Shown piece by piece: positions 43,475 through 53,068 of a DNA stretch of 64,000 nucleotides; positions within the stretch are counted from its first letter, which is position 1; every line of letters starts with the position of its first letter. The notes beneath the pieces were generated by a model. That model ran no database searches and was not told the DNA's origin. It saw only the letters and a program-made list of their open reading frames with translations. The stretch spans positions 90,920-154,919 of the forward strand of contig PSLF01000004.1 in NCBI GenBank assembly GCA_040289475.1. Direction: 5' to 3'. Source of the DNA: Acidimicrobiia bacterium. Lineage in GTDB: Bacteria; Actinomycetota; Acidimicrobiia; ATN3; PSLF01. The position numbers and the translations under genes are program-made.

Positions 43475-44022
43475 GTCGACTTGCCGCATGGAACTGGTGC
43501 CCCATTTGCAAGGAAAAGCTGAGACGTGCCATACCCGAAGGAGACGACAGAGAGCGCCTCTGCTGCACAGCGTGTGGCTTGATCATTTATGACAACCCTG
43601 CACCGTGTGCCTGTGCTGTAGTCGTAAGAGACGAAAAAGTGTTGCTTACTAGACGAGCTGTAGAGCCCGCTCTAGGCCTCTGGGACCTTCCGGGGGGTTA
43701 CATAGAGATCGGGGAGACCCCTGAAGAGACCCTCAAAAGAGAGCTACTCGAAGAAACCGGTCTAGAAGTGCGAATCGCAGGATTCATCGGGTTTTTTGTT
43801 GATACTTACGGCGATGGGGGCTCAGACACCTTGAATATCTCCTACGAGTGCGCAGTCGTAGCAGGCCTCGAATCTCCTGGGTCTGACGTTGCAGAGCTTG
43901 GATGGTTCTTGCCAGACGCTCTACCGGCCCCCCACCAACTCGCGTTTCGCAATACCCGAGAAGCCTTGGAGCGCTGGCTGGCATCCCGTGGACAGCGCAG
44001 AGCTGCGCAGTCCAAGCAATAG
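43471..44022 (+). CDS. NUDIX hydrolase with N-terminal zinc ribbon
   Basis: A 183-aa protein. A zinc ribbon (WCPICKEKL ... LCCTACGLIIY) is followed by a NUDIX fold with a perfect box G-x5-E-x7-REUxEExGU, beginning GGYIEIGETPEETLKRELLE. The architecture matches NudC/ADP-ribose-type and related nucleoside-diphosphate pyrophosphatases; a diphosphate-linked nucleotide is the likely substrate. ATG 43471 is chosen since the ribbon begins nine residues later; the frame is open upstream through the phosphoesterase remnant. Confidence 0.9.
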   Translation: MSRLAAWNWCPICKEKLRRAIPEGDDRERLCCTACGLIIYDNPAPCACAVVVRDEKVLLTRRAVEPALGLWDLPGGYIEIGETPEETLKRELLEETGLEVRIAGFIGFFVDTYGDGGSDTLNISYECAVVAGLESPGSDVAELGWFLPDALPAPHQLAFRNTREALERWLASRGQRRAAQSKQ

Positions 44023-44035
44023 GAGACAAGAAGAG

Positions 44036-44533
44036 ATGGGGGCGATTAGGCGTTTTGCATTTGCGCTGGCGATTCTTGTGATACTGGCCTATGCAGACGT
44101 AATCGTGTTGGAGCACATCTACAAACCTATCTCGACGACTTACGCGATTCCTTGGGAAAGCTTTTCTGCCGGCCTTTCTTGGGCGCCGGAGGCGCTATGG
44201 TGGCACGTGGCTTTTGTACCCCTGTCAGCAGGGTTTTTTCTTTTGACCGGACTAGCTGCCAGAGACCTCAGGTTCTCGGTTGGAGGTTTCGTATTGTTCT
44301 TGACGGGGTGGGAGGACACGTTTTACTACATGCTGCTCAGACAATTCCCACCCTCCAGGCTCCCATGGCTGGACAATGCCTGGGGAATCGCCTGGACGAG
44401 GGTGTTTCAGCCTTCCCAAAGCGTGTCTCGGTGGGGGCTGTTCGCCGCAAATGCAGTAGGCCTCGCCTTGGCTTACTGGATCTTTTCGAGAGGAAGACAC
44501 AATCCTGCCTCAAGAGCGAGAACTCGGCACTGA
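44036..44533 (+). CDS. Four-to-five-helix membrane protein of unknown function
   Basis: A 165-aa protein with hydrophobic segments FAFALAILVILAYADVIVL, WHVAFVPLSAGFFLLTGLAA, FSVGGFVLFLTGWEDTFYYM and WGLFAANAVGLALAYWIFS, and a basic C-terminus. Aromatic-rich interhelical stretches (WESFSAGLSWAPEALWW) recall several small integral-membrane families, but no family is assigned. AGGAGA lies 10 bases before ATG 44036, and it follows the NUDIX gene by 13 bp, suggesting one transcript. Confidence 0.7.
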   Translation: MGAIRRFAFALAILVILAYADVIVLEHIYKPISTTYAIPWESFSAGLSWAPEALWWHVAFVPLSAGFFLLTGLAARDLRFSVGGFVLFLTGWEDTFYYMLLRQFPPSRLPWLDNAWGIAWTRVFQPSQSVSRWGLFAANAVGLALAYWIFSRGRHNPASRARTRH

Positions 44534-44618
44534 AGCACTTTACAAGCCGATAGCAGATACAACGTACAAGCAAGGTTGTCTGCACTCTACAGCCGAATCT
44601 AAGCCAGACTCGAGAGCT

Positions 44619-45503
44619 GTGCTTTCCCTCCTCGGGATAGCAGCGGTATGGGGATTGTCTTTTCCCGCAATGAAGGCGGCCCTCGAGTATGTCACTCCCT
44701 TCGAACTCTTAGCCATGCGCAATCTTTTGGGATTTCTGGCTCTTGCCGTGTTATGGGGGCCCAAGTTGTGTAAGAGAGCAAACAACCGGGATGCTTTCAT
44801 AGACGCCTACACAATGCTAGCTGGGGTGGTCTTAGGAGCAGCGCTGGTGGCTGGCCTAGCACTTCAAGTCGTGGGATTGCAAACGACCACATCAGTAAAG
44901 GCCGGCTTCATCTCGGGACTGTATGTGATATTCACACCCTTTGTCGCAATCCCTGTATTGGATAGACAACCATCGCTGGCAGTCATCCTCTCTGCCATCG
45001 CCGCAACCGTGGGTCTCTTCTTACTTACAGTGGGGGACGTAAAAGGAATCTCTTCGGTGTCCCTTGGAGACGTGCTCAATGTGGGAGCTGCGGTTAGCTT
45101 CGCTGTTCACGTCGCACTAACAGGAAAATATGCTCCCCGGTGTGACTACAAGAGGCTCTGTCTCGTAGAGGCATTTGTAAAAGCCCTTGCTTTTTCACCT
45201 GCTCTTCTCCGCCTCGACCTTGAGATCGTTTTGGTTTCAAAGGTCGCAGTAGCTGTACTCGTCACAGGATTGGGGGCTACAGCTTTAGGCCTCGCAGTAC
45301 AGACTTGGGCCCAGCGCAGGGTCTCCGCCCCCGCCACAGCTGTGATCTTCTCATCCGAACCAGCATTTGCGGGTCTTTTCGGCCTCCTATTATTGGGAGA
45401 ATCCCTTAGCACAAGAGGACTTTTGGGTGCAGGCATCTTGCTGATAGCGATCGTCGTTGCAGCGCGACACTCTAGCGACGACACGCTCTCTGCGCCGGCT
45501 TAG
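44619..45503 (+). CDS. EamA/DMT-family transporter
   Basis: A 294-aa inner-membrane protein with about ten transmembrane segments in two EamA halves. AAVWGLSFPAMKAALEYVTP at the N-terminus and SSEPAFAGLFGLLLLGE in the second half are the usual signatures. Such transporters export amino acids, metabolites or drugs. Start GTG 44619. It follows the membrane protein gene by 85 bp on the same strand. Confidence 0.9.
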   Translation: MLSLLGIAAVWGLSFPAMKAALEYVTPFELLAMRNLLGFLALAVLWGPKLCKRANNRDAFIDAYTMLAGVVLGAALVAGLALQVVGLQTTTSVKAGFISGLYVIFTPFVAIPVLDRQPSLAVILSAIAATVGLFLLTVGDVKGISSVSLGDVLNVGAAVSFAVHVALTGKYAPRCDYKRLCLVEAFVKALAFSPALLRLDLEIVLVSKVAVAVLVTGLGATALGLAVQTWAQRRVSAPATAVIFSSEPAFAGLFGLLLLGESLSTRGLLGAGILLIAIVVAARHSSDDTLSAPA

Positions 45504-45557
45504 CGTCTCTATATGTTCGGAGCGCTAACCTACAGCACTGGTGTGGGATTCCCGTAT

Positions 45558-46049
45558 TTAGGATCCCGGATCTAGGTCTCGAGTTAGCTTTTCTTTGCGC
45601 GCTGCTATGTCTTCGACGAGTCTTTTCGCCATAGCCTCATCCGAGAGGGAGAACACACGGGCAGCTAAGTACGCCGCGTTCTCGGCTCCGGCTCCCCCAA
45701 TAGCGAGAGTCCCCACTGGAACGCCAGCAGGCATCTGAACAATAGACAGCAACGAGTCGAGACCGCCCAGCGACTCGGTTTTCATGGGCACTCCAAAGAC
45801 TGGAAGTCGGGTCTGAGAGGCTACCACCCCTGGTAGGTGAGCTGCCCCCCCAGCACCCGCAATAACAAGTCCAAAGCCGCGAGCCTCGAGCTCTTTTACG
45901 TACTCAGAGAGCAGATCGGGCATACGATGCGCCGAGATGACCTTGGCTTCGTACTCGATCCCTAATTTATCCAAAGTATCCGCAGCTCGCTTCATCGTGG
46001 GCCAATCGCTCTTCGAGCCCATAAGGATCGCTACCTTGTTAGTTGCCAT
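45558..46049 (-). CDS. purE: N5-carboxyaminoimidazole ribonucleotide mutase
   Basis: A 163-aa enzyme of purine biosynthesis that converts N5-CAIR to CAIR; octameric and cytosolic. Motifs: [36 protein letters not shown] and [20 protein letters not shown], which form the active-site surface. It lies 34 bp downstream of icd on the same strand, so the two may be co-transcribed. The usual partner purK is absent from the window. Confidence 0.97.
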   Translation of the reverse strand: MATNKVAILMGSKSDWPTMKRAADTLDKLGIEYEAKVISAHRMPDLLSEYVKELEARGFGLVIAGAGGAAHLPGVVASQTRLPVFGVPMKTESLGGLDSLLSIVQMPAGVPVGTLAIGGAGAENAAYLAARVFSLSDEAMAKRLVEDIAARKEKLTRDLDPGS

Positions 46050-46083
46050 CGTCTATCTCATCTCCTACCCGGTTCTACTACTT

Positions 46084-47562
46084 TCAGTCCTCGCCCTGAG
46101 CCTTGGTGTAGCCGAGTTCACCGTCGATGCTCAGAAGTTTCTGAATTTTCACCCACTCGAACTCCGAACTCACGGCTCGAATCAAAGCGGAAATAGATTC
46201 GTCCGAAAGCGATTGCTTATCGGAGCCAGCTGCCGTGAAACGACACTGCCAGAGGTCGACCATATCCAAGTTCGCACCGGTTGGAGGGTAGACTTGCGTC
46301 CCCCTCGACGAGATCATCCACAGTTCGAAACCGGTTCCCTCAGCCAGTTCTTGGAGCTTCTCGCCTATCTCCTGGGGGGTCTTGAATGACTCGATGAAAA
46401 TATCGACCCCCGCAATTCTCACTTCTGTAGCGCGTACGTAATCTGGTCTGGGGTCGACAGGGGGAATCTCAATTCTCTTGTAACTCCTAGGCTTCCAAGA
46501 GCTTGGATGGGCACCAAGGTTCGAGATAATTGCCTTTGTGAACTCTGTGGTCTTCACCCCTTTCTCGTCACCCAAGACATCTCTTGTTGCTATACCGTCT
46601 TCCAAGGTCTTGGCAAGAGCGTTCTCGATCAATGTTGCTGCATCGAACTCGTCTATATACCGCAACATCATGGTCGCACTAAGCAACACAGCGGACGGAT
46701 TGATCACGTTCTTCCCAGCGTATTTAGGAGCGGAGCCGTGGACCGCCTCGAAGATAGCGAAATCGTTTCCTAGATTGGCCGAGGGAGCAAATCCAAGACC
46801 ACCAACAAGGGCGGAGGTGAGATCCGAGAGGATGTCCCCGTTCATGTTGGTGGTTACTATGACATCGAACTGCTCAGGCCGGCGCACAAGCTGGTGAGCG
46901 CAATTGTCGACGATGATGTGCCAGGACTCAATGTCAGGATACTCTTTGGCCACTTCCTCGAAAGTGCGTTTGAGCATCCCTTCGGTGAGCTTCAGGATGT
47001 TGGATTTAGTGGCGCATGCCACACTTTTTCGCCCCTCTGCCCTAGCCAGCTCGAACGCAAGCCGCGTTACTTTCTCACATCCCTTTCGGGTTACGAGTTT
47101 GAGCGCCTCAGCTACTCCTGGAGTATCCATAAACTCGATGGCCGCGTAAAGATCCTCGATGTTCTCTCGTACTACTACCAGGTCGATTCCTCGACCGGTA
47201 TAGGGAGTTCTGACCCCCGGCAGCTCGCGCACCGGACGAACATTTGCAAACGTCTCAAAAAGTTTGCGTAGTGTGACATTGGCCGATTTTTCGCCGAAGC
47301 CTACAGGGGTCTCAAGCGGTCCTTTTAAAACGACTCGCGTTTTTTTGACCGACTCAACGGTCTCCGGAAGGACACCTGAGGGATGCCCCATCTGGAACAC
47401 CTTTGCTCCGGCGAGTCTCTCTTCCCATGCAACCGCCGCTCCCGAAGCCTCGACAATTTGCCTAACTGCGTCGATAATTTCGGGACCGGTCCCATCTCCG
47501 GGTATCAAGGTGACCAGTTTTTTGCCGTCCGCAGTCTTGTAATATCGAGGGCTGTGACTCAT
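46084..47562 (-). CDS. icd: Isocitrate dehydrogenase (NADP-type, Thermus-like with C-terminal extension)
   Basis: A 492-aa decarboxylating dehydrogenase of the TCA cycle. Core signatures: LIPGDGTGPEI, LKGPLETPVGFGEKSANVTL (substrate-binding Ser/Asn), VVVRENIEDLYA, and the metal-binding NMNGDILSDLTSALVGGLG, then EAVHGSAPKYAGKNVINPSA. An additional C-terminal domain of about 150 residues is present, as in the Thermus enzyme; its function there is structural. ATG 47562 with GGAGG 8 nt upstream is preferred to longer in-frame starts. Confidence 0.92.
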   Translation of the reverse strand: MSHSPRYYKTADGKKLVTLIPGDGTGPEIIDAVRQIVEASGAAVAWEERLAGAKVFQMGHPSGVLPETVESVKKTRVVLKGPLETPVGFGEKSANVTLRKLFETFANVRPVRELPGVRTPYTGRGIDLVVVRENIEDLYAAIEFMDTPGVAEALKLVTRKGCEKVTRLAFELARAEGRKSVACATKSNILKLTEGMLKRTFEEVAKEYPDIESWHIIVDNCAHQLVRRPEQFDVIVTTNMNGDILSDLTSALVGGLGFAPSANLGNDFAIFEAVHGSAPKYAGKNVINPSAVLLSATMMLRYIDEFDAATLIENALAKTLEDGIATRDVLGDEKGVKTTEFTKAIISNLGAHPSSWKPRSYKRIEIPPVDPRPDYVRATEVRIAGVDIFIESFKTPQEIGEKLQELAEGTGFELWMISSRGTQVYPPTGANLDMVDLWQCRFTAAGSDKQSLSDESISALIRAVSSEFEWVKIQKLLSIDGELGYTKAQGED

Positions 47563-47704
47563 ATTCGATCCTCCGATCGCCGAAGTCATAAAAAGTTGCC
47601 GGCCCGATTGTCGTATCCACGATAATTTCCTGGCAAACCACGGCTCTTTGTTTCTAAGTGTGGACGGCTCGCACGTTCTAGACCGAAGAGGGAGCAGACA
47701 GCGC

Positions 47705-48064
47705 TTGACGGGGGTTTTCAAGAGACTGACCGAACCTCTCGAACATCTGGAGACTCAAAAGATCCGGAAAATTTCTTCGACCGTAAAAGGGGCAAAGCCC
47801 ATCGCCGAGCTTGAACCACGTAAAAGAACCAAGGTTGCTGGGCTGGTTCAGAACATGAGAATAGACCCAAAAAACCACACAGGAACATTGGACGTCACCC
47901 GCAACGACGGCACCGGACTCGTCAAAGCTAGATGGTCCGGAAGACTTCGAATCCCAGGGATCGATGTCGGACGCTATATATCGGTCGAGGGAACTCCTAT
48001 CATCGGCGAACAAGAAGAGCTGGTTTTCCTGAATCCGTTCTACGAGTTGGTCCCCTCCGAATAG
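47705..48064 (+). CDS. OB-fold nucleic-acid-binding-type protein
   Basis: A 119-aa protein similar to actinobacterial OB-fold proteins that sit beside the ceoB/ceoC genes. The conserved core is AELEPRKRTKVAGLVQNMR, then GTLDVTRNDGTGLVKARWSG and RIPGIDVGRYISVEG, ending NPFYELVP. I take TTG 47705 as start (MTGVFKRLTEP, with AGAGGGAG about ten bases before); longer frames begin at 47648 or 47660. It converges with the TrkA-like gene at 48075. The role is unknown. Confidence 0.8.
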   Translation: MTGVFKRLTEPLEHLETQKIRKISSTVKGAKPIAELEPRKRTKVAGLVQNMRIDPKNHTGTLDVTRNDGTGLVKARWSGRLRIPGIDVGRYISVEGTPIIGEQEELVFLNPFYELVPSE

Positions 48065-48074
48065 CGCTCTTCCC

Positions 48075-48764
48075 TCATCCCGTCTTTCCGTCAGCACCAC
48101 CCCTTCGTCCCGAAAGCACCTCCTCGAGTAAGCCTTCTGTTTCGGGAGGTGCGAAGGCTACAACTTCATCTCCATCCAATAGGGGTATGTCGGCGCGCGG
48201 CTCTAAAACATGATGGCTTCTTATAACGCCCACAATGGCACATCCACCGGGCAACTCAAGCTCGGAGATGCGCCGCCCTACGGCTGGGGAATTCGATGTG
48301 AGGGTGAAACTAACAAAAGGCACCTTTCCGCGCTCCAAAGTGAGCAATCGAACAATGTCGCCGACAGCGACAGCCTCTTCAACCAGCGAAGCAAGCATGT
48401 GTGGGGGGCTTACAGCTATATCCACGCCCCACATGTCGTTGAAAAGCCAGAGGTTCTTGGGATGGTTGACTCTCGCAAGAACCCTCGATATTCCGAACTC
48501 CTGCTTCGCAAGCAAGGAAATAACCAGGTTGTCCTCGTCATCGCCGGTAGCCGCTATCATAACGTCGCACTTGTCAAGCTCTGAATCTGCCAGATCCTGA
48601 GGCTCACACGCGTCCGCTCTTATCCAAAAGCATTTGATCTCAGAGCGGTAATGGTCTACCACCTGGGGGTCTTGCTCGATCAAGATAACTTGGTGACCTC
48701 GTTGCGTTAGATCGGCTGCAATGTATCGCCCTACTTTTCCGGCACCTGCTACAGCTACCTTCAT
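48075..48764 (-). CDS. TrkA-family potassium uptake regulator (CeoC-like)
   Basis: A 229-aa cytosolic regulatory protein with an N-terminal RCK Rossmann domain (VAVAGAGKVGRYIAADLTQRG, acidic end IEQDPQV) that binds NAD(H) or nucleotides, and a C-terminal RCK-C/TrkA-C domain from about residue 140 (LPGGCAIVGVIRSHHVLEPR, LLDGDEVVAFAPPE). It is paralogous to the next gene upstream (101-bp gap); together they resemble the CeoB/CeoC pair. The cognate K+ transporter is not next to them. Confidence 0.9.
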   Translation of the reverse strand: MKVAVAGAGKVGRYIAADLTQRGHQVILIEQDPQVVDHYRSEIKCFWIRADACEPQDLADSELDKCDVMIAATGDDEDNLVISLLAKQEFGISRVLARVNHPKNLWLFNDMWGVDIAVSPPHMLASLVEEAVAVGDIVRLLTLERGKVPFVSFTLTSNSPAVGRRISELELPGGCAIVGVIRSHHVLEPRADIPLLDGDEVVAFAPPETEGLLEEVLSGRRGGADGKTG

Positions 48765-48865
48765 TTGGTCACCCCTCGCCTTTCCTCTGCTCTCGCAGAT
48801 GCGTAGCTAGAATTCACGATCTCTAAATATAGTCGAGCTCCAAGACAGCGATGACCAGCTCACCA

Positions 48866-49528
48866 TCAGATTCCATCCCTGGGAGGCTCCAAAGCTTCTG
48901 TCAACTCGCTTCTATACTCTCTTAGCACAGCAATGTGCAAGAGATCGTTCTCTTGCATGAGCGTTCGCTCATCGGGAAAGAAAGTCCTTCCTCCTCGAGT
49001 GACCGCGAACACACTCCACTTCGATGGTTCCGAGATAACTTTTAGCGATTCTCCAATGAGATGTCGGGGGGCGGGCAGAGTTATAACGACCCCACCTCCC
49101 GATCCCATCGTCCACTCGTCAGAGGCTTCAGTCGGGAGGATGCGAGCCATGATCTGATCGGTCGTCCAGGCAACCGTTGCCACGGTCGAGATTCCCAACC
49201 TCTCGTAGATAGTGGCTCTTCTTGGATCGTAGATTCGGGCAACAACTCTAGGAACTTTGTAGAATTCGCTAGCTACCCTAGCCGAGACGATATTGGAGTT
49301 GTCGCCGTTGGTGACGGCGACAAATATGTCGGCTTCTTTGATTCCTGCTTCGTCAAGAACGTCCTGGTCGAAAGCACGCCCCAATATGAAGCGCGCTTTG
49401 GAGCCCTTGTGCAGTCGTTCCCGAGCCCGGGGATTCTTGTCGATTATAGCTACGGTGTGGCCAAGTTCCTCGAGCCTGTCGGCTAATTCGGCGCCCACTC
49501 GTCCACAACCAACAATCACAACGTGCAT
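48866..49528 (-). CDS. TrkA-family potassium uptake regulator (CeoB-like)
   Basis: A 220-aa RCK protein. The nucleotide-binding motif is VIVGCGRVGAELADRLEELG with IIDKNP; the TrkA-C domain follows (VVITLPAPRHLIGESLKVI ... LMQENDLLHIAVLREY). It is upstream of the CeoC-like gene on the same strand. The pair plus the convergent OB-fold gene is an arrangement I associate with actinobacteria. The gate between K+ transporter states would be set by NAD(H) or c-di-AMP-type ligands in the family. Confidence 0.9.
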   Translation of the reverse strand: MHVVIVGCGRVGAELADRLEELGHTVAIIDKNPRARERLHKGSKARFILGRAFDQDVLDEAGIKEADIFVAVTNGDNSNIVSARVASEFYKVPRVVARIYDPRRATIYERLGISTVATVAWTTDQIMARILPTEASDEWTMGSGGGVVITLPAPRHLIGESLKVISEPSKWSVFAVTRGGRTFFPDERTLMQENDLLHIAVLREYRSELTEALEPPRDGI

Positions 49529-49729
49529 CTTTTCCGCCTTGTCGTGTCCACCCCAAAGGATTGTTATACCCCAACACTCATGCCTTGCTAGCTATCTTTG
49601 GCGATGTAGGTAGGGCTTCGCTGTAGCAGAACGCCACTATATAGACACCTTGGAGCAAACGCCACATTGCGATTGTCGTAGCTGTTTTGGCAGGTACTTG
49701 CAGACCCCTCGATCTCGTGGGCAACTAGG

Positions 49730-51217
49730 TCACCAGTTAGCTCCGGCGTTAGATGATCCTCTTGTGGCCATTTCTGTGAGAAATTCTTGGATAGTTCGGG
49801 ATACGTCGGCCTCGACGTACCTGGCCGCCCTGAAGATGCACCATGTTCCAAAGCCGACCACCGTCACTGTGTTCAAGAACAAAGACCATCGCAAACTTTC
49901 CGCGTCATCGAGGCCCCGAGATTGCAGGAAATCGGAAGTCCACCCTATAAGAATAGGAGCGACTGCTGCACCGCAGACGGCGAGCGCCAGTCCAAACACC
50001 GCAAATGACTGGCTTCGAACCCTCGGAGGAGAGCAGGCCGCAACGACCGCAATCAATCCGGGTAACCCGTATGAGGCCACAAAGGCCCCCACCGACATAG
50101 CCACGATGACAGCCACTGGATTCGTCACGGCAAAGGCTACGGGCCAGACTAAAGCCAGCACCGCCACTCCGCTAGCCCCAAACACTGTAAGGTGTCTGAA
50201 TCCTTTCTTGAGTTCTCTGTCCGCCCGCGGCGATCCTAGCCAAGTGCCTATAAAAGATGCGACTCCGAGCACTCCTAAAACATAAGAGGCCTGTCTCGGA
50301 GCGTAACCGTAGCGGCGCTCGAAGAGCGCGGGAAGCCAGAAGAGGACCCCCACAAGAGCAAAACCGACCGTCGCATTGGCGGCAATGAGAAGCACAAGTG
50401 TTTTGCGACCGCGAATCGTAGACAGGCTCGCAAAAAATCCCTTCTTGTCTTCTGGCTCTCGTAAAAACGCCGCTAGAAGCGGGTTTTGCTTGGAAACCTG
50501 CTCGAGATCGGACTCGCCCCTCCTTGGTTCCCGTAGAGTGAGCGCGTATAACCCGAAGATCAAGCCTGGTAATGCAGCCGCTACGAACGCCCACCGCCAT
50601 CCGAAAGACGAAACAACTATTCCTCCCAGCACCGCGCCGAGCATCTGCCCGGCGGGATTGGCAGACCGGTGGTAGCCCAAAACTCTTCCACGAACATTGA
50701 TCGGGTAATAGTCGCTCAGCAAGCTGAGATGGGTCGGTCCGATCGTTCCCTGGCCCGCCCCCAGTAGAACCCTTGTTGCAAAAAGCTGAACAAAGTTACG
50801 CGAGGCAGCAGCAAGCAGCCCTGCGCTCCCCCAGGCAATTGCTCCGATGGTGATGATGTACTTGCGTATCCACCGGTCAGCCCAGGTTCCTGCTGGAACA
50901 CCTATGACTCCAGCCAGCAACACAAACGCGAAGGGAAGCAAGGCTACGACGGTGTCGCTGGCCTCGAACTCTTTGCGGATGCTCTCCATAGCCACTGCCA
51001 AGACTGAACGATCGAACTCGTCTACAGCGTTGAGGATAAACAGCAACGTTATCGGCTTTATCCCGTAGTCTCGGATCTTTCCCCAACCGACCTCGAGTCC
51101 TGCAGTCTCCGCTGCCCCCTCGGTCTCGATTCTCAGGTGAGTCCGGGAAGCTTCTTCGACAAGCTCTGCGATCCTTTCGCTAGACTCCGCTCTGCTAGCT
51201 GAAGGCTTCTCGACCAC
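49730..51217 (-). CDS. Major facilitator superfamily transporter
   Basis: A 495-aa protein with about 12 transmembrane helices after a 50-residue cytosolic N-terminus rich in Glu/Arg. MFS motif A appears as GVPAGTWADRWIRK after helix 2, and helix 4-5 has LLGAGQGTIGPTHLSLLSD, similar to spinster/ACS-type transporters. The substrate is unknown. GTG 51217 with GGAGAGAG upstream is the probable start. The 201-bp stretch between it and the CeoB-like gene shows nothing. Confidence 0.88.
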   Translation of the reverse strand: MVEKPSASRAESSERIAELVEEASRTHLRIETEGAAETAGLEVGWGKIRDYGIKPITLLFILNAVDEFDRSVLAVAMESIRKEFEASDTVVALLPFAFVLLAGVIGVPAGTWADRWIRKYIITIGAIAWGSAGLLAAASRNFVQLFATRVLLGAGQGTIGPTHLSLLSDYYPINVRGRVLGYHRSANPAGQMLGAVLGGIVVSSFGWRWAFVAAALPGLIFGLYALTLREPRRGESDLEQVSKQNPLLAAFLREPEDKKGFFASLSTIRGRKTLVLLIAANATVGFALVGVLFWLPALFERRYGYAPRQASYVLGVLGVASFIGTWLGSPRADRELKKGFRHLTVFGASGVAVLALVWPVAFAVTNPVAVIVAMSVGAFVASYGLPGLIAVVAACSPPRVRSQSFAVFGLALAVCGAAVAPILIGWTSDFLQSRGLDDAESLRWSLFLNTVTVVGFGTWCIFRAARYVEADVSRTIQEFLTEMATRGSSNAGANW

Positions 51218-51808
51218 CTCTCTCTCCGGTATCTTGAAGAAAGTAAGGTGAGTTATCAGCGCATCTCACATCCGAAGAGCGAACCCCTCGTTTGATGTTG
51301 ATGACCGAGATCCTACACTGTGAGGCGCGCGAAAGTGGCTTTCTGGCGGACACCCGAGGGCCGCAGTGGTCTCGATTGTCTTCGGGATAGTAGGGGATAG
51401 GTTTGGGGCGATAATCCTCACAGTTGCACGGACATGGGAGTTCGCCAAGTTGGCACAAACAATCGTGCAGGTGCTATCGGTGCAGTGTATTCCTCGCCAC
51501 GCGAGGCTTTGCGCTAGAGCTGGAGTGGCCGAGCCCGGGTACTTACCAGGGATTCATTAGGGTCGTGAATGGGTGGCAGCTGGCGATGACGATAGTAAGG
51601 GTCGAGGTAGCCGAGCAGACCGCCCCCTACCCAAGAGGCGAAACAACTTCCCAAGAGGAGCTGCTTCCAATGTCCTTGGTGGGAAGAAACATCCTTTCAG
51701 ACCACAAGCAGTAGGCTGGCACCACCCTGGCTAGAGCCCGCAGCGCACGTTGGCCTCACTGCGCTCGCTGCGGCGGGGCTTACACTGGTAATAGTCACAC
51801 CTCGACGA
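51218..51808. other. Intergenic region without a supported gene
   Basis: About 590 bp between divergent genes. A plus-strand frame reads LEPAAHVGLTALAAAGLTLV just before the next start, in the same frame as that gene, so the dehydrogenase could begin earlier, or this may be a remnant of a membrane protein. A tRNA-like sequence near 51530 does not fold. Nothing else is recognised. Confidence 0.4.
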
Positions 51809-53005
51809 ATGTCGCAAGAGAGGTTTGTTCAGAGAGTGAAAAGGGGCTTGGCCAGCTGTGGGCTTCGCGTCACTGCTATTGGCATCACTGCCTTACTGGT
51901 GGCAACAGCGTGTTCCAAATCCCTACCTCCGCCGGAGATAGTGAGCGCACCTCCAGATAATTCCTCGGCACCTGAGCAGACCGGAATTTCAGATATCTTA
52001 TCCCAGTCAATGCCTGCTGAAGATCCTCACCTCCTGATACGCGCGCGATTTCCCACAGCACTAGCCGTCTCACCCTCAAGGCAGCTTTTCTTTGCTGAGC
52101 GTGAAGGCCGAATTTGGAAAGTCGATTTATCCGGAGGCAAAAAAGACAAGGAACCTCCGGTCCATCTGATAGAAGAGATCGCGGTTTCCACAGAGGGCGA
52201 ACGAGGCCTTTTAGGCTTGGCTCTCGACCCCGACTTCGTACAGCACCCATACCTTTACGTCTTCGCTTCGCCAGCATCCAACAAGGAGATCTCGACTGTA
52301 CACCGCATAGAGCTCAAAGATGACCAGGTCGTAAAAGACGAAGTAATCATAGAGCTCCCAGCCGGTAGGGCGTGCTGCCACAAAGGCGGGCGACTCGCCT
52401 TCGGACCCGACGGCAAGCTCTATGTGACAGTCGGAGATGGGCTGGCCCCGTCAGCCTCCCCCGACATTAACGATCTGCGAGGAAAGATTCTCCGTTACGA
52501 ACCCGATGGTTCCATACCAAGAGATGGGGCGTTCGGCCCGCAAACACCAGTGTGGGCAACTGGGTTGCGCAACTCGTTCGGCCTTGTCTTTTCCAGCTCG
52601 GGGGAGGCATATGCTACCGACAACGGACCATCTGGTAGCGACGGACCTCACTGCTGTGACGAGGTAAACAGGGTACGGCCGGGCGAGCATTACGGTTGGC
52701 CTAACTCGTATGGATCTAGATATCGAGAGGGCACTCCCCCGATATGGCACTCCGGAGAGGAAGTTGTCGTGCCAACGGGGATAACTGTAGTCTCGTCATC
52801 ACGCTTCGGAGCCCTAAACGGTGCCGTGGCCTTCTGCTCCTTTGCCCTAAGACAGATGTTCGTCATCGACGAAGCCGGGCGGAAGTGGACGGAAGGCCTG
52901 TCCGAACCTGGGCGGGGCCCATCCGGATGCGCTCTCGATATAGTCCAAGGACCAGATGCGAGGCTATATTTCGCCGACACCGACGCTATCTACGCTTGGG
53001 GATAG
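51809..53005 (+). CDS. PQQ-type soluble aldose/sorbosone dehydrogenase lipoprotein
   Basis: A 398-aa exported lipoprotein: basic N-terminus, hydrophobic segment VTAIGITALLVAT, lipobox ATAC with Cys at about residue 35. The mature part is a six-bladed propeller of the glucose/sorbosone dehydrogenase family: AEREGRIWKVD, GERGLLGLALDPDF, RACCHKGGRLAFGPDGKLYV, and GDGLAPS plus EVNRVRPGEHYGWPN. These oxidise sugars with PQQ, but binding of PQQ is not universal in the family. No PQQ synthesis genes are near. Confidence 0.86.
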   Translation: MSQERFVQRVKRGLASCGLRVTAIGITALLVATACSKSLPPPEIVSAPPDNSSAPEQTGISDILSQSMPAEDPHLLIRARFPTALAVSPSRQLFFAEREGRIWKVDLSGGKKDKEPPVHLIEEIAVSTEGERGLLGLALDPDFVQHPYLYVFASPASNKEISTVHRIELKDDQVVKDEVIIELPAGRACCHKGGRLAFGPDGKLYVTVGDGLAPSASPDINDLRGKILRYEPDGSIPRDGAFGPQTPVWATGLRNSFGLVFSSSGEAYATDNGPSGSDGPHCCDEVNRVRPGEHYGWPNSYGSRYREGTPPIWHSGEEVVVPTGITVVSSSRFGALNGAVAFCSFALRQMFVIDEAGRKWTEGLSEPGRGPSGCALDIVQGPDARLYFADTDAIYAWG

Positions 53006-53068
53006 CAGGTTTTATCGAGAAGTTTGTCTTCCCTTGATTAAGGGGCCCGAGGCCCTGCGAGAAATCCT

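Noticed and set aside
51525..51600. tRNA-like string (GGAGTGGCCGAGCCCGGG)
   Set aside because: Resembles the start of a Leu/Ser tRNA but there is no matching acceptor stem, anticodon arm or T-loop.
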